This document shows, one piece after another, positions 16,311-24,010 of a DNA stretch of 64,000 nt. Made by a program: the position numbers and the translations under genes. Position 1 is the stretch's first letter, and each line of letters starts with the position of its first letter. The notes under the pieces are model-generated. The model was not told the DNA's origin and did no database searches. It worked only from the letters and a program-made list of their open reading frames with translations. The stretch comes from Acidobacteriota bacterium (lineage in GTDB: Bacteria; Acidobacteriota; Terriglobia; Bryobacterales; Bryobacteraceae), in contig JAFKEE010000025.1 of NCBI GenBank assembly GCA_017307505.1, positions 209,725 through 273,724 on the forward strand, read 5' to 3'.

Positions 16311-18868
16311 CAGTACTGCACGGCAAACTGCCCGCTGAGGGCTGTCAGATAGAGCGCGGTCATCATCCGCTGGTTGTTGTCCGGCATCGCGGAGATGGCC
16401 GTGGTGAGGCTGTTCTTCATCGACTGCGGCATGCGCCCAAACAGCAGCGTATTGTTCACAGTCTCAATGAGCGTGGGGATGTCGCCGGCCGCATTCAGGA
16501 AGGGCGTCAGGTTGACCGACGCATCCGAACCGAACTGGCCCGTCAGGAGGAAATAGAAGAAGTTGGCGCGCACCAACGATTCCGTGGGGCCGTAGATCTG
16601 GAACTCCGGACCAAACAGCGCCGACTTCGGAATCCGATACAGCATCGGATAGAAGCCGAATACCGAGGGCGCCCCCAACGGGCTCATGCCCTGGTCGACG
16701 AACGCATAGGCAAACGTGTTGGTCGAAGAAACGCTTCCGTTCATTGCCCTCACAAACTCGGCAAACTGGAAATGCGGATCCTTCAGCCGGCCTTGCGTCG
16801 GCGTGGCCACATCCTGTCGAGCCTCCGCATCCGTCAGAATCGCCTGGACCACGGCCTTCAAATCGCCCCGCACACCGGAGCCATTGTCGTTGAAGACCTG
16901 CGCGACTCGCTGGATGTAGCCGGGACTCGGGTTGCTCGTCACCATATCCCGGATCAGCCGCGTCGCCAGGAACGGACCGACGTTCGGGTGTTGGAAGATA
17001 CAGTCGAGCGCGGCATTGGTCTCCGCCACCACGGTCAAGCCGGCAGGAATCGCACAGCCGTTGACCAGTGTTTTGGCGGTCGTGTCATGATTCGCCTCAC
17101 GCACCTCCATGGAAGCTGCGGTGAAGCTCTCGTAGTTCATCGGCTGCGGCTGCATGCCGGCCACCGTCGGATAAGTCCAACCGGTCAGCGCCCGCGCAGT
17201 CTGCGCCACCGTGGCCTGATCATAGGTCGGGATGGGATTGCCCTGTGCATCCAGCTTGGTCGACCCATCCGGGTTCAGTTGCACCAGGCCAATCGTGAAA
17301 AGCTGCATCACCTCGCGTGGATAGTTTTCGTTGGCCCCGCCGCCTGCGCCGGGTTTGGTGGAGTTGGCGAGGTCCAGATACTTGCCCATCTGCGGGCTGA
17401 CCGTAATGTCCCACAGCAGTTGCCTGAAGTTGCCCAAGGCATTCCGGCTGAGAATCTGCCAGTAGGGTGCGATCTCGTTCGAGTAGATGTTCTTGTTCGT
17501 GGAGATCACGATGATCTTCGCCAGCGCGTTGATCATGCGCTGCCGCACCTGGTCCGGAGCATGCACCATTCGCCACAGGAATTGCGCCTGATCCTGCGTG
17601 ACGTCGCCGGTGACCGGAATCGTCGTCTCCGGCAGAGCCAGTTGCTGCGCCAGCCAGCCGTTGATCCCCAGTGTGTTCACGGCCTGCGTATCTGCCACAG
17701 AAGGACCGAAGGCAGCTTGCTCCAGGAATCGGGCCGTACTCAGGTTGACCGCGGGCACCGCCGCAGTAATCGTCACCGCCGCGGTGGCCGACGCCGCAGG
17801 CACCGCCACACTGGTCGCCTTCACGGTGACCTTCGCCGGATTTGGGATGTTCGCGGGTGCAGTATATAGACCGGCAGTCGATATCGTGCCAACCGTTGAA
17901 TTCCCGCCCGCTACATTGTTCACCGTCCAGGTGACCGTCTGATTCGCGGCATTGATCACGGACGCGGTGAACTGCCGCGTCGTGCCAGTCTGCACGCTGG
18001 CCGTGGCAGGAGTCACCGTGACACTGGTGACCGGCTGCGTCAGAGTGATGGTGGCAGTTCCAGACACCAGCGGGTCGGCCACACTGGTCGCTTTCACCGT
18101 AGCCACAGCGGGATTGGGTAGTGTCGACGGCGCGGTATAGACACCAGCAGCCGAGATCGTCCCCACCGTGGCGCTCCAGGTGACCATCGTGTTGGCCGTC
18201 CCGCCGACAGTCGCCGAGAAGGTTTGAGTAGCATTCAAACCCACGCTGGCACTGGAGGGCGAAACGGCAACGGTGACACTCGACAGCGTCACGGTCAGAT
18301 TGAGAGGATCACTGGTCACCGCACCGGGTGCCGGCTGCGAAACCCGCAACAGCGCAGTGCCCGCCATGGAGGCGGGTATATTCCCGCTCACCACAATCTT
18401 CGTGGAGGAGAAGTAGGCCACCGTCATCGGCTGGTTGTTAATGCTGGCCGTCGAGCTAGGGATGAAGCCGGCCCCGTTCAAGGTCAGGGAAACAGCACCG
18501 GCCGCCACCTTGGAAGGGTAGCTGCTCCAGATGTAGGGCTGCGGATACGTGATGGTCAGTTTCGCGGAGCCGGAGATGTTGGGATACGCGGTGCTGGTCG
18601 CCGCCACCGTAATCACATTGGCGGTGGGAGGGACGGCCGGCGCCGTATAAACACCAGCGGGCGTAATGGTCCCATAGGTGCTGTTGCCGCCTACGACGCC
18701 GTTGATCGACCAGTTGACGGTCGAGGGCGACAGGGGCGCATACACATTGAGGGTCCGCGTCGTGCCCACCGGGATGTTCGTGGGTCCGGGGGAAACGGTA
18801 ATGGACTGTCCAAAGGCCAGGGGCCCGAATGCCATCAGGCAAAGAGAGAGAGCGTCAAAGATCCTCAC
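16310..18868 (-). CDS. DUF1800 secreted protein with N-terminal Ig-like repeats
   Basis: An 852-residue protein. After a signal peptide (MRIFDALSLCLMAFGPLAFG) come several bacterial Ig-like modules to about residue 375. Each carries a phrase such as VTVTPATASVQTGTTRQFTA or a 'GTISTAGLYTAP' strand, spaced 85-100 residues apart. The DUF1800 domain begins at LSTARFLEQAAFGPS and runs to the end, including NYPREVMQLFTIGL and RALTGW. DUF1800 has no assigned activity; the Ig modules suggest surface or polymer attachment. It is first in a two-gene unit with DUF1501. Confidence 0.88.
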   Translation of the reverse strand: MRIFDALSLCLMAFGPLAFGQSITVSPGPTNIPVGTTRTLNVYAPLSPSTVNWSINGVVGGNSTYGTITPAGVYTAPAVPPTANVITVAATSTAYPNISGSAKLTITYPQPYIWSSYPSKVAAGAVSLTLNGAGFIPSSTASINNQPMTVAYFSSTKIVVSGNIPASMAGTALLRVSQPAPGAVTSDPLNLTVTLSSVTVAVSPSSASVGLNATQTFSATVGGTANTMVTWSATVGTISAAGVYTAPSTLPNPAVATVKATSVADPLVSGTATITLTQPVTSVTVTPATASVQTGTTRQFTASVINAANQTVTWTVNNVAGGNSTVGTISTAGLYTAPANIPNPAKVTVKATSVAVPAASATAAVTITAAVPAVNLSTARFLEQAAFGPSVADTQAVNTLGINGWLAQQLALPETTIPVTGDVTQDQAQFLWRMVHAPDQVRQRMINALAKIIVISTNKNIYSNEIAPYWQILSRNALGNFRQLLWDITVSPQMGKYLDLANSTKPGAGGGANENYPREVMQLFTIGLVQLNPDGSTKLDAQGNPIPTYDQATVAQTARALTGWTYPTVAGMQPQPMNYESFTAASMEVREANHDTTAKTLVNGCAIPAGLTVVAETNAALDCIFQHPNVGPFLATRLIRDMVTSNPSPGYIQRVAQVFNDNGSGVRGDLKAVVQAILTDAEARQDVATPTQGRLKDPHFQFAEFVRAMNGSVSSTNTFAYAFVDQGMSPLGAPSVFGFYPMLYRIPKSALFGPEFQIYGPTESLVRANFFYFLLTGQFGSDASVNLTPFLNAAGDIPTLIETVNNTLLFGRMPQSMKNSLTTAISAMPDNNQRMMTALYLTALSGQFAVQY

Positions 18869-18934
18869 AATAACGTATGCGAAAATCCGGCGATCGCTTT
18901 GCCAGCTACGATTAATTTAATTCGCCTCAGCGAT

Positions 18935-21682
18935 TTACCTGAGCTTCGATAGGGCCGTTTCGGCGGCCTCCACACCCTTCTGAATCTCAGGCCGGGTGGC
19001 CTCTGGCCCGCCGGAACTGGCGGCCAGCTTCCAGTTCTCCAGCGCCGACCGCCAGTGTGTAACCTGCTCGCCCGGTGCCGGGATCTTCGGTATCGCTTCG
19101 GCGTGGCATTTTGCCAATTGCTGGTAAATAGGCGACAAATGGTCGGGCCAGTTCTTGTTGGTGGGGTCGTCCGCGATCAGCTCTTTCAACATCCGGATGG
19201 CGGTCCGGTTGGGTTCAATCCCTTCCAGCGGGCGCCCCATCAGCCTCAACACTTCCCCGATGTCTCGCCAGGCTTCCAGTTGCGCCACACGCATGTCCTT
19301 GTCCCTGGGATCGGCAGCCGCCAGAGCATCATACTGCCCCAAGGCCCAGCGTATCTCCTTCAGGCTTAGCTCCAACTGAGGAATCTCGGCCAGTGCCGCG
19401 CCCAGCCGTTTGTGGTTGTTGGCGCAATGCGTCCGGTACTGCCGGCTCGCCGGGTTCTTCGCCACCAGCGCATCGGTGATGGCCACGGAATGACGGAAGG
19501 CCTCCACCGCCTTCGGCCACTGCTGCTTGTCCTCATACCAGCCGCCGATATAGTTCCAGATCACGCTGACATCCACCTGCGCCTGCAGGTTGGTCGGATC
19601 GGCCTCCGCCGCACCCTCGATGATCACCCTGGCCTTCTGCATATGGACAAAGGCTTCATCCAGGTTCCGCAGCTTTCCGGCTCGCGGCGTCGAGAGGTTG
19701 TCGCTCAACCCCAGGTGGTTCAGGAACTCATACCGCCGGTAAACCTGATTTGCAGGATCCTCGGCGCTGGCCGCGGCCGCCTGCAGGATCCCCTTCCTCC
19801 GGGAATCGATGGACCCCGGAATATCCCCCGTGAACGAGAGCATGCGGCCGATCTTGTAATAAGCCAGGCTGAGTTCCGCCCGGCTGCGGGTATCCGGCTT
19901 CTCCGCAATCAAAGCCAGCATGCAGTCCCGGCCGGACTGGTAGTGTTTCAGCGCCGCCGCGGCGTGATTGGACTTCTCTTCCAGATCCCCTAACCGCATG
20001 TGGCAGCGCAGGTTGGCGACGGTGACCGGCCGCCCTTTCAGCTTTGTCTCACTGGCCAGCTGGAGGGCTGTCTCGTACTCCTTCCGCGCCTGCTCCGTCC
20101 TGCCCCGCATATCGTGCATATCCCCGAACTTCAGGTGGATCATCACGAGATCGTGCAAATCCTGGGGCGTTTCAACGGGCACCCGCAGCCGGAGCTCCAT
20201 GGCTCTCCGGTAGCTGCGCTCGGCTCCGTCGATATCGCCGATGTTCGGCACATACGAGTTACCCTGCCCGTCGCCCACCCGCTCGTAGGCCGTACTCAGT
20301 TCACTCAGTAACTTAGGATCCGAGGGCCGGTCCGACGCAAGCCCGTCCAGGTACTCCAGCGCCGTCTTCAGCACCAACCGGCGCGCTGGCGTGGAACCCG
20401 GCAGATACTGGATTGAGTCGTGAAAGTCGAACAGAAACCGGTTGGCCAGCTGCCGCACCTGCTGGAATCGATTCTCGGAAACCGCCCGCAACCGTGCCTG
20501 TTCCCGGGCGTTGCGGTCCGCCTGGATCGCGACGAGCGCCAGGCTCCCGACGATGGCAACCGAGGCAGCCACACCCACCCAATGCCGGCGGACAAACTTT
20601 CCTGCACGGTACAGAACCGAATCGCCTCGTGCCAGCACCGCTTCGCCCTGGAGATACCGCCGCAGATCCGCCGCCAACTGGTCAGCGGAGCCATAGCGCC
20701 GCGCTGGCTCTTTGTCCAGGCAATGAAGGACGATGTTCTTCAGATCTGACGGGATCCTGGCCTTGGGAGGATGGACCGGCAGCTCGACGATCCGCCGCAC
20801 CAGTTCCGTCATCGAGAGCCCCTCGGTCTCATACGGCCGCTCGCCCGATACAAGTTCGTACAGAATCGCACCCAGGGAGTAGACGTCCGTAGCCGTGGTG
20901 ATAGGAGCGCCGGTCAACTGTTCGGGACTCGCATACTGTGGCGTCATCAATCCGGCCGGAACCTGGGTTTGTTCCGACCAGTCGGTGGTCAGCAGTTTGG
21001 CGATGCCGAAGTCCAGCAGCTTCGGTTCACCTTCCGCAGTCACCAGGATGTTCTGCGGCTTCAGATCCCGATGGACGATCAGGTTCTGGTGGGCGTAAGC
21101 CACACCCTCGCAGACCTTTACGAAAATCGCCAGCCGCGTTCGCAACGGGGTGTGACGCTGCTCGCACCAGGCCAGCAGCGGCTGGCCCTCGACATAGTCC
21201 AGTACCAAATAGGGCTGGCCATTCTCCAGCGTCCCGCCGTCGAGGAGGCGCGCCACCGAGGGGTGGTCGAGCTGCGCCAGGATCTGCCGCTCCCGCAGGA
21301 ACAGCGCGTGAGCCTCGATGCCGGTGACACCCACTCGCAACAGTTTGATCGCGACCAGTTTGTCGTACTGATCGTCAGCGCGCCGGGCCAGGTAGACCGC
21401 CCCCATGCCGCCGCGGCCCAGCAGCCGTTCCACACGGTAAGGACCGATGCGCGTTCCGGCCTCCACCGTGCCGGCCAGTTCCACCGCGGTCTCCGCCGCT
21501 TCCGCAATGGACGCCCGCAGGTTGGTCTCCCCGCTGGAGTCCTGCGCCAGCATGCCCGCCACTTCCTGGCGCACTTCGGCGTCGTCGCAATGCTCAGTCA
21601 GCCATGCATCCCGTTGCTGGACGGGCAGTTCCAGAGCCTGGTGGAACAGCTCCTCGATGCGGCGCCAGCGATCGGCGGTCAT
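18935..21682 (-). CDS. Membrane Ser/Thr protein kinase with TPR-type extracytoplasmic region
   Basis: The ATG at 21682 overlaps the sigma-factor stop as ATGA, giving a 915-residue protein; longer in-frame starts would overlap the sigma gene deeply and are rejected. The kinase domain covers about 75-345: glycine loop LLGRGGMGAVYLA, catalytic loop VHRDLKPQN with D206, and DFGIAKLL, followed by MTPQYASPEQL. A single membrane helix is near 365-387 (VGVAASVAIVGSLALVAI). The rest to the C-terminus is helical, TPR-like repeats (for example LSTAYERVGDGQG and ELSLAYYKIGRM). Topology suggests a PknB-type sensor kinase; coupling to the sigma factor suggests the sigma factor is a substrate, which is an inference. 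Confidence 0.9.
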   Translation of the reverse strand: MTADRWRRIEELFHQALELPVQQRDAWLTEHCDDAEVRQEVAGMLAQDSSGETNLRASIAEAAETAVELAGTVEAGTRIGPYRVERLLGRGGMGAVYLARRADDQYDKLVAIKLLRVGVTGIEAHALFLRERQILAQLDHPSVARLLDGGTLENGQPYLVLDYVEGQPLLAWCEQRHTPLRTRLAIFVKVCEGVAYAHQNLIVHRDLKPQNILVTAEGEPKLLDFGIAKLLTTDWSEQTQVPAGLMTPQYASPEQLTGAPITTATDVYSLGAILYELVSGERPYETEGLSMTELVRRIVELPVHPPKARIPSDLKNIVLHCLDKEPARRYGSADQLAADLRRYLQGEAVLARGDSVLYRAGKFVRRHWVGVAASVAIVGSLALVAIQADRNAREQARLRAVSENRFQQVRQLANRFLFDFHDSIQYLPGSTPARRLVLKTALEYLDGLASDRPSDPKLLSELSTAYERVGDGQGNSYVPNIGDIDGAERSYRRAMELRLRVPVETPQDLHDLVMIHLKFGDMHDMRGRTEQARKEYETALQLASETKLKGRPVTVANLRCHMRLGDLEEKSNHAAAALKHYQSGRDCMLALIAEKPDTRSRAELSLAYYKIGRMLSFTGDIPGSIDSRRKGILQAAAASAEDPANQVYRRYEFLNHLGLSDNLSTPRAGKLRNLDEAFVHMQKARVIIEGAAEADPTNLQAQVDVSVIWNYIGGWYEDKQQWPKAVEAFRHSVAITDALVAKNPASRQYRTHCANNHKRLGAALAEIPQLELSLKEIRWALGQYDALAAADPRDKDMRVAQLEAWRDIGEVLRLMGRPLEGIEPNRTAIRMLKELIADDPTNKNWPDHLSPIYQQLAKCHAEAIPKIPAPGEQVTHWRSALENWKLAASSGGPEATRPEIQKGVEAAETALSKLR

Positions 21683-22245
21683 TGCGTGAGGTACGAGCGC
21701 AGCCAGGCCTTGGCCGCCCGTACTTCCCGTGCCACAGTCGACTCGGACAGCCCCAGCACCGCTGCAATCTGGGCGCCTTCCAGTCCCGCGAAATAGCGCA
21801 GTTCCAGGATCTGCGACTTCCTCGAATCGAACCCGGCCAACTGGTTCAGCGCCTCGTGGATCGCCAGGACGTCGGTGGAAGTACCGCCCGGCAGGTCCTG
21901 CGCCTGTTCCAGCGAAAGCGGAGCAACGCCGGAGCCGCGCTTTTGCGCCCGCTGCTCCCGCGCCGCGTCCACCAGGATCTGGCGCGTCAACCGGGCCGCG
22001 ATCGAGTAAAAATGGGTTCGACTGTCCCATTCGGGCGCATTGCCTCCGGCCAGCCGCAGGTATACTTCGCTCACAAGTTCCGTCGTGCTCATCGGTTTCT
22101 GGCCGAATTCGCGTTTCAGGTGGGCGTGCGCGATGCGCTTCAGCTCCGGATAGATCAGCGGCACCAGCCGGTGCAGTGCCTGCTGGTCGCCCCCTCTCCA
22201 TTCGTGCAGCAGTTGAGTAAGTTCCTCCGTCTTGACTTCTTGCAT
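21679..22245 (-). CDS. ECF-family RNA polymerase sigma factor, acidobacterial type
   Basis: A 188-residue sigma-70 family protein with region 2 (about 20-100) and region 4 (about 125-185, helix-turn-helix LEGAQIAAVLGLSESTVARE). It resembles the ECF group found beside Ser/Thr kinases in Acidobacteria and Planctomycetes. In region 2 the acidic DAED motif common to most ECF sigmas is replaced by S53-T54-T55-E56 (MSTTELVSEVYLRL). It overlaps the kinase gene by 4 nt and no anti-sigma gene is nearby. This fits the ECF43-like mechanism, known from Vibrio EcfP/PpkT2, where phosphorylation supplies the missing negative charge. That mechanism has not been shown for this protein. Confidence 0.9.
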   Translation of the reverse strand: MQEVKTEELTQLLHEWRGGDQQALHRLVPLIYPELKRIAHAHLKREFGQKPMSTTELVSEVYLRLAGGNAPEWDSRTHFYSIAARLTRQILVDAAREQRAQKRGSGVAPLSLEQAQDLPGGTSTDVLAIHEALNQLAGFDSRKSQILELRYFAGLEGAQIAAVLGLSESTVAREVRAAKAWLRSYLTQ

Positions 22246-22339
22246 CCGCGAATTTTCCCCGAAATAGCAGCCGAACGGGCAGCCGTATAGGTACTCATCT
22301 TGGCCGCCATAGGCAAAGTTGTCAAGTTATCAACAACAC

Positions 22340-22367
22340 AAAGGGCTCCGGTTGCCCGGAGCCCTTT
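22340..22367 (-). terminator. Rho-independent terminator after the oxidoreductase gene
   Basis: A perfect 12-bp stem (AAAGGGCTCCGG with its complement) around a 4-nt loop. On the minus strand it is followed by a T-rich stretch (TGTTGTTGAT). It lies 25 bp past the stop of the Gfo/Idh/MocA gene and separates it from the sigma-kinase operon. Confidence 0.85.
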
Positions 22368-22392
22368 GAAGACCTGTAAACCGTACAATAAT

Positions 22393-23556
22393 CTACTTTT
22401 TACCCTTGGCCGGCGCGCACTTCACCCACGCCTTCTTCTTGTTGCTCTCAATCACGGCTTCCAGCAGCTGCATGCCGCGCAGACCGTCGGCAAAGGTCGG
22501 ATACTCCACCGGCAGACTGCGGTCCATCACACGCGACCAGAATCGCTTGTACAGCTGCTTGTGCGCATCGTCATAGCCTTCGCTATGCCCACCGGGGTAG
22601 TCGGCGTAGCTCGCGGCCTTCGGATAGTACAGGCTGCCGTCCTTCAGCAGGAGGCGGTTGGGTTCGTTTCGCTCACCGATCCAGAGCTCGTCGGGCTTCT
22701 CCTGGTTCCAGCTGATGCTGGCCTTGCTGCCGGCGATCAGCCATTCGAACCGGTTCTTGCAACCGGCCGACACCTGGCTGACGGTGTAGGCGCCGCGGCA
22801 GTTGTCGCCCAGGTGCAGCATCGCCATGCCGAAGTCTTCGGTATCGATCTTGACTTCGTTGTAATCATCCGGCGTCAGCGTCTTGCCTGCGAAGGTCTCA
22901 ATGGCGACTTTGGGCTGCTTGCGCGTCTTGTGGACAATCTTGAGGTCGGCGCAAAGAGCGGTGATCGACAGCCCGGTCACGTGCTGGATCATGTCCATCC
23001 AGTGCGAACCGATGTCGCCCATGACGCGCAGCGGGCCATTGTGCTTTCGCAGGATGCGCCAGTTGAAGTCGGTGTCGTACAGCAGCCAGTCCTGCGAATA
23101 AGTTCCCTGCACCACGCGGATCTCGCCCAAATCGCCGTTGGCGATCATCGCACGAGCCTGCTGGACCGCCGGGTAGTACCGCAGGTTGTGGTTGGTGGCG
23201 TGGCAGAGCTTCTTCTTCTCCGCCAGGTCCAGCATCTCCTTGGCTTCCTTGGAGGACATAGCCAGGGGCTTCTCACAAAGCACATGCTTGCCCGCCATCA
23301 GGGCATCCTTGGCGACGGGCGCATGCAACGCATTGGGCGTACAGACGTGAACGCCGACAATCTCCGGATCGGCCAGCAATTCCTTGTAGTTGCCCGTGGC
23401 GCGCGGGATATAGTACGCGGCGGCGAACCGGTCCGCTTCCTCCTGGGTGATCCCTGCCACTGCGGCGACCTCGACAAACCCGAGGCGGCGCAGGTTTTCC
23501 ACGTGGGTCTTGCCCATGAAGCCGGCGCCGATGACTGCGACTTTCAGTTTGTTCAT
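22393..23556 (-). CDS. Gfo/Idh/MocA family NAD(P)-dependent oxidoreductase
   Basis: A 387-residue dehydrogenase. The N-terminal Rossmann fold starts with VAVIGAGFMGKTHVENL, the nucleotide-binding glycine motif. The catalytic/cofactor EKP motif is in HVLCEKPLAMSSKEA near residue 96. The C-terminal alpha/beta substrate domain includes DIGSHWMDMIQHVTG, where the aspartate and histidine of the family's D..xxH motif are visible. Such enzymes oxidise or reduce sugars and inositols; the substrate is undetermined. There is no signal sequence. AAAAGGA sits 9 nt before the ATG. It is divergent from a small membrane protein, with palindromes between them. Confidence 0.9.
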   Translation of the reverse strand: MNKLKVAVIGAGFMGKTHVENLRRLGFVEVAAVAGITQEEADRFAAAYYIPRATGNYKELLADPEIVGVHVCTPNALHAPVAKDALMAGKHVLCEKPLAMSSKEAKEMLDLAEKKKLCHATNHNLRYYPAVQQARAMIANGDLGEIRVVQGTYSQDWLLYDTDFNWRILRKHNGPLRVMGDIGSHWMDMIQHVTGLSITALCADLKIVHKTRKQPKVAIETFAGKTLTPDDYNEVKIDTEDFGMAMLHLGDNCRGAYTVSQVSAGCKNRFEWLIAGSKASISWNQEKPDELWIGERNEPNRLLLKDGSLYYPKAASYADYPGGHSEGYDDAHKQLYKRFWSRVMDRSLPVEYPTFADGLRGMQLLEAVIESNKKKAWVKCAPAKGKK

Positions 23557-23570
23557 AAAGTTTTGTCCTT

Positions 23571-23603
23571 TTGAGTCGATAATAGACTCAAGGTCTAGAC
23601 CTT
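23571..23603. promoter_or_regulatory. Two adjacent palindromes in a divergent intergenic region
   Basis: TTGAGTC and GACTCAA form a perfect 7-bp inverted repeat around GATAATA (23571-23591). The next bases are a perfect 14-bp palindrome AAGGTCTAGACCTT (23590-23603). Both lie between the divergent starts of the oxidoreductase and the small membrane protein, 15 to 47 bp upstream of the former, where operators would be expected. No regulator is assigned. Confidence 0.5.
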
Positions 23604-23638
23604 CTACACTCTATAACAAGTGCTCCGAGTCCCGTAAC

Positions 23639-24010
23639 ATGATCGTTCGCCTTCGCTTCAAACACGCAGCACTACGACCTGTCGAACGACCAACGGTGCA
23701 GCAGTACACCCGTGTGGTCGAGATGCCTCCGCGTATCGAAGCGCCCCCTCCACCACAATCTAACCATGTGAGTACGCAGGAGATGGCTGGCGGTCTGGCC
23801 GCTCTTTTGGCGCCTGCGGCGACACTCACTTTCGCCATTTCTCTGTGGCGCCTGGGGCTTGATTTGGGGTGGACCCGCAACTTCTTCATCGCCGACGGCG
23901 CATTCTCCCACTGGCAGCCGTGGGTGGCGCTCACTGGCATGCTCTCCGGCTCGAGCTTCTATCTGAACCGGAAGAGTGAGCGGGCGGCGCGTCGCACCGC
24001 CGCGAACTAA
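23639..24010 (+). CDS. Small hypothetical membrane protein
   Basis: A 123-residue protein starting at ATG 23639; longer readings would run into the divergent oxidoreductase gene. Two hydrophobic segments are visible, LAALLAPAATLTFAISLW near 50-68 and WVALTGMLSGSSFYL near 93-108. They are preceded by a proline-rich, charged N-terminus of about 40 residues (MPPRIEAPPPPQ) likely to be cytoplasmic. No family is recognised. The stop codon abuts the stop codon of the convergent metalloprotease gene with no base between. Confidence 0.6.
   Translation: MIVRLRFKHAALRPVERPTVQQYTRVVEMPPRIEAPPPPQSNHVSTQEMAGGLAALLAPAATLTFAISLWRLGLDLGWTRNFFIADGAFSHWQPWVALTGMLSGSSFYLNRKSERAARRTAAN

Noticed and set aside
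15812..17869. 685-codon plus-strand open frame
   Set aside because: It is antisense to DUF1501 and DUF1800 and has no recognisable domain; its composition is that of a shadow frame.
21683..22201. N-terminal extension of the Ser/Thr kinase by 173 codons
   Set aside because: It would overlap almost the whole sigma-factor gene in another frame. The ATGA overlap at 21679-21682 gives a natural start and a standard kinase N-terminus.
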